DNA of 64,000 bases from Amyelois transitella (Eukaryota > Arthropoda > Insecta > Lepidoptera > Pyralidae), in assembly GCF_032362555.1 (NCBI RefSeq), contig NC_083513.1, positions 11,941,001-12,005,000 on the forward strand. Reading direction: 5' to 3'. This document shows, one piece after another, positions 1 through 7,249 of the stretch; positions within the stretch are counted from its first letter, which is position 1, and every line of letters begins with the position of its first letter. The notes below the pieces were generated by a model. That model saw only the letters and a program-made list of their open reading frames with translations, was not told the DNA's origin and did no database searches. The position numbers and the translations under genes were made by a program.

Positions 1-2
1 CG

Positions 3-599
3 TCGCTGTTCTTCTGGCGCGAGGAGGCCGTGGCCCAGGGTCACCGGTTGGCACCGAGGGAGATCGCAGGACGCCGCAATGAGCTGTGTCAGCGCTCCAT
101 TGAAGAGTGGTCCCAAAGGCTGGAGCAGCCGACTGCTGGGCGTAGAACCGTCGAGGCGGTCCGTCCGGTGTTGGGACAGTGGTTGGCGAGGCAGCACGGT
201 AGCCTGACTTACCGTCTGACCCAGATGCTCTCCGGACATGGTTGTTTCGGAGGGTATCTGTGTCTGATCGGTCGGGAGCCGTCTGCTATCTGCCACCACT
301 GTGACGGATGTGCTGACGAGGACGCCCAGCACACCTTGGAGGTTTGCCCAGCCTGGGACCAAGACCGCGCGGAGCTTCGCGCGGTCGTGGGGGACGACCT
401 TTCCCTGCCGGCTGTCGTGAGACAGATGGTCGACAGCGAGAGGTCGTGGACAGCAGTGCAGACCTTTGCGGAGAGCGTCATGCTCCGCAAAGAGGCGGCG
501 GAAAGGGTGAGAGAGGACACGTCCGACCTCCCCATACGCCGCCGGCGCACTGGGCGCAGGAGGCGGGCATACGCCTTGCACCTGCTGCCCCCACAATAA
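3..599 (+). CDS. ORF2 C-terminal fragment (SART-like family B)
   Basis: C-terminal part of the endonuclease-reverse transcriptase polyprotein; the reading frame is open from the first bases of the window and ends at TAA 597-599. It lies downstream of the RT domain. It contains the R1-clade zinc motif CHHC...H-T-L-E-V-C (C-x2-C-x9-H-x4-C) and ends in an arginine-rich tail (RRRRTGRRRRAY). In R1-clade elements this C-terminal zinc region is thought to bind nucleic acid during target-primed reverse transcription. The incompleteness is due to the window edge and is no sign of damage. It matches residues from about 850 onward of the ORF2 at 34058-37204. Confidence 0.93.
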   Translation, partial: SLFFWREEAVAQGHRLAPREIAGRRNELCQRSIEEWSQRLEQPTAGRRTVEAVRPVLGQWLARQHGSLTYRLTQMLSGHGCFGGYLCLIGREPSAICHHCDGCADEDAQHTLEVCPAWDQDRAELRAVVGDDLSLPAVVRQMVDSERSWTAVQTFAESVMLRKEAAERVREDTSDLPIRRRRTGRRRRAYALHLLPPQ

Positions 600-849
600 G
601 GGCCGGTCGGGCGGCGGAAACGGGATTCCGCTGCCTGGCGAAACGGCCCTGGGTCGAAGGCGCGCTTGTGCCAGGCGCGCCCTCCCCTAGCGGGTAGAAT
701 TGAAGGCCGACGGGTCACCCCGCTGGCCGCTCCGTGGAGAGCGGCCGAGCCGAGGCCGCCGTGGAAGCGGCCGCCGCGTCAGGAGTATGAGCGAGGGCAG
801 CTCACACTCCTGGCAACGAAGCGGTAGGCGATGGCACCGTGTGGTTTTA

Positions 850-866
850 GTGGGTTCAAGCCCCAC
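850..866 (+). other. tRNA T-arm-like hairpin in family B 3' UTR
   Basis: A 5-bp stem GTGGG/CCCAC closes the 7-base loop TTCAAGC, which fits the T-loop consensus TTCRANY of tRNAs. It follows the motif GGTTTTAGTG, shared with family A. The same hairpin recurs at 20345-20361 and 37455-37471. No acceptor, D or anticodon arm is visible, so it is a mimic within the 3' UTR and not a tRNA gene. Confidence 0.6.
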
Positions 867-944
867 ATAACCCGTCCGACTTCCCGTAGCCGGCCGGGTA
901 GACGAAGGTCTTTCCACACGTTAAAAAAAAAAAAAAAAAAAAAA

Positions 945-983
945 GGTTAGGTTAGGTTAGGTTAGGTTAGGTTAGGTTAGGTT
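945..983 (+). repeat. Telomeric (TTAGG)n array
   Basis: About 8 perfect GGTTA units between the family B poly(A) tail and the 5' end of the next element. TTAGG is the ancestral insect telomerase repeat. Each element in the window is inserted in such an array, so this is target DNA. Confidence 0.98.
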
Positions 984-1498
984 GGGGTGCTACGGTCAGG
1001 AAACCTCCACGTTGGCTCAGTACCTTGAAAGCTTTGCTTCTGTTGCTTGATCTTTGATCCGGTGATAGCGGCGGGCTGACAAGTCACTGGGCTGGTGCAC
1101 CCTGGGCGATGGTTAATAACTCTCCGCTATTAGGGGTTTTGTTATCCATCGGCAAATGTCCTGACACATGGACGGGTTGAATAGCCTAACTGGCTTCTGG
1201 GCAGACGCTTTTGCGTCCAGGTCCGCCTACCAGTCGCTCCCTCTTGTCTGCCCTCAGACAGTGAGTGGATGTGACTCGCGCGGCGTCAGGTTTCGGCTCG
1301 GCGCCGGGCAACTCGTTACCCCAAATTGATGGGGCCGAGGACGTTTCGTCGCGAGGAAGAAAACCTCAATAAAAAATAACCCTAATCCCAAGGTCGGGCG
1401 TGCCGATGGGATGAATGGCGGGGGGGGAGTCCCGTCCCAAGCGCCCACTGAAGAGGTGGAGGAGATCAGGGACCTCACCCTGTTAAAAAAGGAAATCA

Positions 1499-3679
1499 AT
1501 GAAAATGGCGTCTAAGAAAACTACAATACCCCAGGAGGGTACCGACTCCCAAGGAGTCGGAGAATCCCTCCCCACGCCTTCGGGCGTGGGCTGCCCCACC
1601 GTATCTGGGGGGGGCACTTACCGCCAGAGGGACGCAAGTCCCTCCCAATTGTCGACACGGTCGACGAGCCGAGGGTCGCTAATCCTCGCGCCGACATCCG
1701 ACGAGGACTACGACAGCCTTCCGGAAGCCACAATGATGGAAGACCTCAAGGACGGCAGGGGCAGTGTTCCCCGCAAACGGAAGGCGCTGGAGGGGCCTAC
1801 ACTAAGATCGCGAGGCCCCAAAATCAACACAGCCACGAGGGGCCGTCACGCTGGTCGGCGCACACAAACTTCGCCACCAAAGAGGAGGGCCGAAAACATT
1901 GAGGAGGACACGCTCCCTGAAAAGGGTGCAAAATTTAGCGAGCCCAAAAGAGGGCGTGCGCCGGCAAAGGCGACCAGTGCGGGGCTGAGCCAGGCTAAGG
2001 CCAGGCTATCACAAATGGCGTCGGAATTCGCCGAATTCGAAGATGAGGCGGACAGAGCGGCGGGTTATTTAAAAGATCCCCAAGAGAACACCAGTGAGGC
2101 CTCAATAGTGGACGGTCAACTGGAGGTGGTGCGCAAGGCGGCTCGAACCGTACTTGAGGAGGCCAAGAAGTCGGGCAACCTCAAGGGGACAACTTGGGCG
2201 AAAATGAAGGCCGCCTGTGCCGAGATCCTCGCAGCGGCGGATAAAATCTCGGACCGAGGCGAAGAGGCAGAGGCCATCCGCAAAATGGCGGCCGACAACA
2301 AGAGAATGCGGGAGGAGTTGGCGCTGCTCAGGCAGGAGACCAAAGCCCTCCGTACCGCATTCTCGGAGAGGAAGGCCCCCAATGCGGAGACCCTAGACTC
2401 GACGGCCGATATTATGGCCCAAGTTGACCGCTCCATGCGGTCGTTCGGAGAGTCCCTCACCAGGGACCTTTTCCTCTCTCTGGGGGGAATGATGAATGAC
2501 CGCATAAAGGAGCTAGAAAAGAGGGCTATTGTTGCCCCTCAGGAGGTGCTGCGTCCACCACTTGCGGCTGACCGTCGCAATAAGGAGGCTGGAAAGGCCC
2601 ATGATGCCAAAAAAGTTAAGGCACCCATACAACCCGGAAATGTGGGGGCAGTTGCAGGTTCCACCCTGATGCCCCCGGCAAGACCTGGCCCGGCGCCCAA
2701 AGCGCCTAAAGCCACAACGGCAAAGGCCCAGCAAGCTCCCTCACAGGATGCTTCTGGCGCCCCACCCCAGGAGGAACCCTCCCCCTCCTCCTCTTGGACG
2801 GAGGTAGTGAAAAAAGGGAAAAATAAGGGGAAGGGGAAAAAATCCTCCCCCCCTGAGGTGGATGGTGCGGCTCCTCGCCCTACGGCCCCCGCACCGGTCA
2901 AGCGGCAGTATGCCCTTCCCAAATCGACGGCTGTGGTGGTGACTCTCAAGTCGGGTGCCACAGTCGACTACAAAACGGTGATGGGAAGGGTCACCACTAT
3001 AAAACTGGCGACCGTGGGTGTGGATCACGTGGCGGTGAGGAGTACGGCGACGGGCGCCAGAATCATCGAGATTCCCGGAAACGACAGCAGCGTTGTCGCT
3101 GACAACCTTGCTGACAAAATCCGGGACCTGGTGGGGGATGTGGCCGAGGTCACGAGGCCGTACAAAACGGCCCAAATTAAAATCTCCGGGTTTGATGAAT
3201 CAATCACCCCGGAGACCTTGCGGAATGAGGTGTCCCTGGCTGGCAAATGTCCACCGGAACATGTAAAGGTGGGGCAGATCCGAATGACACGGGACTTTAC
3301 CGGGGCTGTCATCGTGACCTGCCCAGTAGCCGTGGCCAACGCCCTCGTGGCAGACGGCCGTATATTGATCGGTTGGTCGTCTGCCAAAATCACTGGCCTG
3401 GAACCCCTGCCCATGCGCTGTTTCAGGTGCATGGGTTTGGGCCATACGAGGGCGCTGTGCCCATCACCGGTGGACAGGTCGGAACTTTGCCACAGATGCG
3501 GGAAAACGGGGCACCTCACACAGCAATGTGTTGAGAAGGAGCCCTGGTGCGCGGTGTGCCATCATGCCAAACTCCCGGCGAAGCACACAATGGGAGGGAA
3601 GGCGTGTAACCCCCCGCGCACCAGGGGACGACTGGAGCCCACCGGGCTAAAAAGAGTAGGCAACACAATGGAGCACTAA
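1499..3679 (+). CDS. ORF1 Gag-like protein (S1)
   Basis: Encodes a 726-residue Gag-like RNA-binding protein that would package element RNA into a ribonucleoprotein and take it to the telomere; this role is known for SART1 ORF1p in Bombyx and is inferred here. The N-terminal half is charged and low in complexity, with a basic stretch near residue 120. A helical E/K/R-rich region spans about 165-350, then a P/A-rich linker. Three zinc knuckles lie at about 641-700: CFRC...H...C, CHRC...H...C and CAVC...H...C. The start at 1499 follows an in-frame TAA at 1484, so it cannot be earlier; a second ATG lies at 1505. Residues 1-60 resemble the family B ORF1. The stop overlaps the ORF2 ATG (TAATG). Confidence 0.94.
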   Translation: MKMASKKTTIPQEGTDSQGVGESLPTPSGVGCPTVSGGGTYRQRDASPSQLSTRSTSRGSLILAPTSDEDYDSLPEATMMEDLKDGRGSVPRKRKALEGPTLRSRGPKINTATRGRHAGRRTQTSPPKRRAENIEEDTLPEKGAKFSEPKRGRAPAKATSAGLSQAKARLSQMASEFAEFEDEADRAAGYLKDPQENTSEASIVDGQLEVVRKAARTVLEEAKKSGNLKGTTWAKMKAACAEILAAADKISDRGEEAEAIRKMAADNKRMREELALLRQETKALRTAFSERKAPNAETLDSTADIMAQVDRSMRSFGESLTRDLFLSLGGMMNDRIKELEKRAIVAPQEVLRPPLAADRRNKEAGKAHDAKKVKAPIQPGNVGAVAGSTLMPPARPGPAPKAPKATTAKAQQAPSQDASGAPPQEEPSPSSSWTEVVKKGKNKGKGKKSSPPEVDGAAPRPTAPAPVKRQYALPKSTAVVVTLKSGATVDYKTVMGRVTTIKLATVGVDHVAVRSTATGARIIEIPGNDSSVVADNLADKIRDLVGDVAEVTRPYKTAQIKISGFDESITPETLRNEVSLAGKCPPEHVKVGQIRMTRDFTGAVIVTCPVAVANALVADGRILIGWSSAKITGLEPLPMRCFRCMGLGHTRALCPSPVDRSELCHRCGKTGHLTQQCVEKEPWCAVCHHAKLPAKHTMGGKACNPPRTRGRLEPTGLKRVGNTMEH

Positions 3680-3681
3680 TG
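3677..3681 (+). promoter_or_regulatory. TAATG stop-start junction of ORF1/ORF2
   Basis: The TAA of ORF1 and the ATG of ORF2 share one base. In Bombyx SART1 the same UAAUG supports translation of ORF2 by termination and reinitiation. Identical junctions occur at 12710-12714 and 23170-23174. The family B copy differs, with TAA then two bases then ATG at 34053-34060. Confidence 0.8.
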
Positions 3682-6600
3682 CCCAGACGTCAGCACCAAG
3701 CACTTGAGCTGCTGCAGTGCAACATCAACCACTCCGCCCGCGCGCAAGATCTCTTGCTGCAACACCTGGCGGAGTGGGGCATTAGTGCTGCCATTGTGTC
3801 TGAGCCGTACTTTGTTCCCCCACTCCCTACGTGGGTAAGGGACACGGAGGGAGAGGTCGCGGTGACCATACCCCGGTTGGGAGACCGGCCTCCTCTGGTC
3901 AAGCAGAGTGCAGGCCGGGGCTACGTTGCGGCTAGATGGGGCGACATGGTTCTTGTCGCTGTGTACTTCGCCCCATCTAGACCGCGACGGGAGTTTGAGT
4001 CCCTCCTCTTAGAGGTGGGGCGGATTATTGCGGGAGCGGCGCCCATGCCTGTAATAGTGGCGGGGGACTTTAATGCCAAGTCTTTGGTATGGGGTTCCCC
4101 CGTCACTGACCTGCGCGGCAGGATCCTCTCCGACTGGATGGTGGCATCGGGGCTGTGTGTCCTAAACCAGGGCACTGCCAACACCTGTGTACGGTGGAAT
4201 GGGGGCTCCATAGTGGACGTTTCGTTCGCTACCCCTTCCGCCGCTGCACGTGTCACAGGTTGGCGTGTCCTGGGGGATGTGGAGACCCTCTCCGACCATT
4301 TATATGTTCGGATGTCGGTCTCCAGACCGGCTTCGGTGCGGCCGTCCAGTCAAGATCGCAATCTCCCGAGGGACCGGTTCCGCAAGTGGAGCCTGGCCAG
4401 CCTCGACGCTGACTCAGCTGAAGAGGCGGCCATGATTGAGCGTTGGCGAACACAATCGCCAGACCGGTCCCTCGACGTGGAGGAGAGGGCCTGCCGCTTT
4501 CGGGCGTCGCTTGTCGCTGTCTGTGACGCCTCTATGAGGAGATCGGGTCCGCCGCCTAATAAAAAACGGGTGCACTGGTGGTCGGAGGAGATCGCCGTAC
4601 TCCGACGCACCAGCAATAGTGCCCGCCGGGCATACACCCGGTGTAGGCGGCGACGGACGACCGTGGAGGGTGAGGAGGAGCTCCTGCGCACGGCACTTAG
4701 AGAGGCTAAGGAGGCCCTGTCCAAGGCGATTGCCAAGGCCAAGGACGAATCCTACAAAGAGTTCTTGGCCGCCTTGGACCGGGACCCGTGGGGGCGGCCG
4801 TACAAACTTGTACGGAACAAAATGCAGTGTGCCGCCCCGATGGCCTCTCTTGAACCGGAGCTCCTCCGAAACGTGGTGGAGGGACTCTTCCCCGAGGTCC
4901 CAGAGTTTGCCCCTCCGAGAATGGCTGCCCCGGAGCGGGAGTCCTCCGATATGATGGAAGTGCCGCCGGTCACTGACGCAGAGATGGAGCGGGTCATAGA
5001 CCGACTCCATCGAAGCAAAAAGGCGCCGGGTCCTGATGGGGTCCCGGGCCGAGTCATACCGGTGGCGCTTATACACCTTGGGGATCGCCTGAGGGACTTA
5101 TTTGAAGATTGTCTCCAAACAGGGCGGTTCCCAGGGGTATGGAAGGAAGGCCGGCTCTGCCTTCTGAGGAAAGAGGGTCGGCCAGAGGACTCCCCCAGTG
5201 GATGGAGGCCCCTTGTAATGCTGGATGAATCCGGAAAGATGCTCGAACGAGTAATAGCATCCCGGATCATCCGGCATCTTGAAAACAGGGGGCCGGACAT
5301 CTCGGACCGCCAGTTCGGGTTCCGGACTGGGCGGTCTACCATCGACGCGATCGGGGCATTGAGGGATTTCTCGGAGAGGGCAACTGAGAGGGGGGGTGGG
5401 GCCGTGGCTGTGTCCCTTGACATCGCCAACGCCTTCGGCTCCATCCCCTTTGAGGTGATAAAGGAGGCACTTCGGTTCCACGGGGTGCCCCTTTATCTAC
5501 GGAGGATCGTGGAGCACTACCTTACGGCGAGGGTAGTGCTCTACGAGAATAAAGATGGCAGGATAACGTCGAGGGCAATGGTCTGCGGTGTTCCCCAGGG
5601 GTCGGTGCTTGGACCCCTGCTGTGGAACATCGGCTATGACTGGGCCATCCGCGGGGTCCTTTTGCCCCGGATGGCGGTCATCTGCTACGCGGATGACACG
5701 TTGGTCGCTGTCTGGGGCGAAGAATTGGAGGGGACCCTACGCAGAGCGGCAGTCGCGGCAGACCTGATGGTTTACCGCATCAGGCTGCTGGGACTGAGGG
5801 TGGCCCTCAACAAAACTGAGGCCATTGCCTTCGGCGGAAGAGGTTGGAGGCCTCCGGCTGGCGCGTCCATTCTTGTAGATGGAGAAAGAGTCCGGATGAT
5901 GCCGAACATCAAATATCTCGGCATCATACTGGACCCACGGTGGGACTTCGGGGAGCACTTTAGGCGAATGGCTCCCCGAATCGTTGGTGCAGCGTCAGCA
6001 CTCAGCCGACTGCTGCCCAACGTAGGAGGGCCGGGTGCCCCGTGCCGTCGCCTGTACGCGAATGTCACTCGCAGCATGGCACTGTACGGGGCACCGATAT
6101 GGGCGGATAGGCTCTCAGCTGCCAACAAGGCCCTGCTTCGGCGGCCACAAAGAGTGGTAGCCATCCGAATATGCAGGGCCTACATAACGGTGGCGTGGGC
6201 GGCAGCCTGCGCCTTAGCTGGCACCCCACCGTGGGAACTGGACGCGCTGGCCCACATGGAGGCCTACAAGGAGAGGGCAAGGTGGCGGGCTCTGCCTGCC
6301 GCCGAAAGAGAAGTGGACGGCAGAGGCAGGGAGACGTGGGACCTGGTCGTGGCTAGGTTACGGGAGCGATGGAGGAGTGACCTCGAAAACTCCGAATTCG
6401 GAGTTCGCACCATCGGGGCACTCCTTCCATCGCTGGACAAATGGCTGGATCGACGCCACGGCCAGGTGTCGTACAGGCTGGCACAGGTAATGACCGGGCA
6501 TGGTTGCTTCGGTCATTACCTGTACCGTATTGGGAAAGAGGGCAGCGAGGTCTGCCATGAGTGTGGAGAGCCGGACGACACGGCCCAACACACTCTGGCA

Positions 6601-6870
6601 GACTGCTCAAGGTGGTCGGCGCAGCGGCAAGAGCTGGTGGAGGTTTTGGGGGATGGCGACCTTTCGCTGCATAACGTCGTTGACAGGATGTTATGCAGCG
6701 AGAGGAACTGGGTGGCGGTTGCTTCCTTCTGTGAGACCGTCATCTCGCAGAAGGAGGCTGCTGAGAGGGCGCGGGAGGAAGATCCAAACGCGCCCTCACA
6801 TAGACGTGGACGGGGTGGCAGAAGGCGAGCTCGTTACCGTGCTCACCTACTCCCCCAACAGGACCACTAA
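3679..6870 (+). CDS. ORF2 endonuclease-reverse transcriptase (S1)
   Basis: A 1063-residue protein that nicks telomeric DNA and reverse-transcribes the element RNA from the nick. The N-terminal APE-type endonuclease shows Q-C-N (N15), SEP (E42), GDFNAKS (D130, N132) and SDH (205-207). The central RT shows KKAPGPDGVP (about 447), LDIANAF (580) and the catalytic YADD (669-672). The C-terminal zinc motif CHEC...H-T-L-A-D-C is at about 959-976, followed by an Arg-rich tail. There is no RNase H. All catalytic residues are present. The stop used by other family A copies (TAG after LLPQ) is mutated, adding three residues. Confidence 0.96.
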   Translation: MPRRQHQALELLQCNINHSARAQDLLLQHLAEWGISAAIVSEPYFVPPLPTWVRDTEGEVAVTIPRLGDRPPLVKQSAGRGYVAARWGDMVLVAVYFAPSRPRREFESLLLEVGRIIAGAAPMPVIVAGDFNAKSLVWGSPVTDLRGRILSDWMVASGLCVLNQGTANTCVRWNGGSIVDVSFATPSAAARVTGWRVLGDVETLSDHLYVRMSVSRPASVRPSSQDRNLPRDRFRKWSLASLDADSAEEAAMIERWRTQSPDRSLDVEERACRFRASLVAVCDASMRRSGPPPNKKRVHWWSEEIAVLRRTSNSARRAYTRCRRRRTTVEGEEELLRTALREAKEALSKAIAKAKDESYKEFLAALDRDPWGRPYKLVRNKMQCAAPMASLEPELLRNVVEGLFPEVPEFAPPRMAAPERESSDMMEVPPVTDAEMERVIDRLHRSKKAPGPDGVPGRVIPVALIHLGDRLRDLFEDCLQTGRFPGVWKEGRLCLLRKEGRPEDSPSGWRPLVMLDESGKMLERVIASRIIRHLENRGPDISDRQFGFRTGRSTIDAIGALRDFSERATERGGGAVAVSLDIANAFGSIPFEVIKEALRFHGVPLYLRRIVEHYLTARVVLYENKDGRITSRAMVCGVPQGSVLGPLLWNIGYDWAIRGVLLPRMAVICYADDTLVAVWGEELEGTLRRAAVAADLMVYRIRLLGLRVALNKTEAIAFGGRGWRPPAGASILVDGERVRMMPNIKYLGIILDPRWDFGEHFRRMAPRIVGAASALSRLLPNVGGPGAPCRRLYANVTRSMALYGAPIWADRLSAANKALLRRPQRVVAIRICRAYITVAWAAACALAGTPPWELDALAHMEAYKERARWRALPAAEREVDGRGRETWDLVVARLRERWRSDLENSEFGVRTIGALLPSLDKWLDRRHGQVSYRLAQVMTGHGCFGHYLYRIGKEGSEVCHECGEPDDTAQHTLADCSRWSAQRQELVEVLGDGDLSLHNVVDRMLCSERNWVAVASFCETVISQKEAAERAREEDPNAPSHRRGRGGRRRARYRAHLLPQQDH

Positions 6871-6883
6871 TCCTGGGCAGTAT

Positions 6884-6910
6884 GGGCGACTAGCAACTTA
6901 CTAGTCGCCC
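6884..6910 (+). other. Conserved hairpin in family A 3' UTR
   Basis: Perfect 10-bp stem GGGCGACTAG/CTAGTCGCCC with a 7-base loop, just after the ORF2 stop and overlapping an AATAAA. Copies at 9769-9795, 15917-15943 and 26377-26403. Four more inverted repeats follow within 210 bases (around CCTCGG/CCGAGG, GGGCATCATGG/CCCATGATGCC, CTGGCAC/GTGCCAG and CCCGGGT/ACCCGGG). A structured 3' UTR that the RT recognises is known for R1-clade elements; that role is inferred here. Confidence 0.7.
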
Positions 6911-7117
6911 AATAAAGCAAGATCCTCGGTAAAGCCGCACCGAGGAGCCAGAGGGCATCATGGTAGAATGCATAGCCGATCCCATGATGCCTTCGAAATG
7001 GCAGGAAGGAAGCGCCGGAGGGGTTTTAGTGCGGTAGTCTGGCACACTCGGTGCCAGGAGTCCCACACTCTCCCGGGTGAAGACCCGGGGGGTCGTCCGT
7101 AAATGGATTTCCCCTTC

Positions 7118-7190
<73 letters not shown>

Positions 7191-7192
<2 letters not shown>

Positions 7193-7249
7193 TTAGGTTA
7201 GGTTAGGTTAGGTTAGGTTAGGTTAGGTTAGGTTAGGTTGGGTTAGGTT
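7191..7249 (+). repeat. Telomeric (TTAGG)n array
   Basis: About 12 GGTTA units after the S1 tail. One unit near 7239 is a variant (GGTTG), the only obvious internal impurity noticed in the arrays. Confidence 0.97.

Larger units (their letters stand above)
1..944 (+). mobile_element. SART-like family B element, 3' part (cut by window edge)
   Basis: This is the 3' end of a SART-type non-LTR retrotransposon whose 5' part lies before the window. It holds the last 198 codons of ORF2, a GC-rich 3' UTR (600-922) and a poly(A) tail (923-944) joined directly to GGTTA repeats. It is almost identical base for base to 36606-37555 of the full-length family B copy and to 19500-20438, so the assignment is secure. 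The tail-then-GGTTA junction gives the SART orientation. Confidence 0.95.
984..7190 (+). mobile_element. S1: SART-like family A element with family B-like 5' end
   Basis: Complete non-LTR retrotransposon: 5' UTR (984-1498), ORF1, ORF2, 3' UTR (6871-7119) and a 71-base poly(A), the longest tail in the window. From about 1,885 onward it is family A, close to the copies at 10051 and 20498. The 5' UTR from about 1080, and the first 60 or so residues of ORF1, instead match family B at 31410-31960, so the copy is chimeric. An upstream ATG at 1411 opens a short frame that overlaps the ORF1 start out of frame. Two intact ORFs and the long tail suggest a recent insertion. Confidence 0.95.

Noticed and set aside
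850..866. tRNA gene
   Set aside because: Only a T-arm-like hairpin is present; no other tRNA arm surrounds it.
1411..1511. Short upstream ORF at the S1 ORF1 start
   Set aside because: Its counterpart in S5 is in frame with ORF1. In S1 a shift in length breaks it, so it is more likely a relic than a separate gene.
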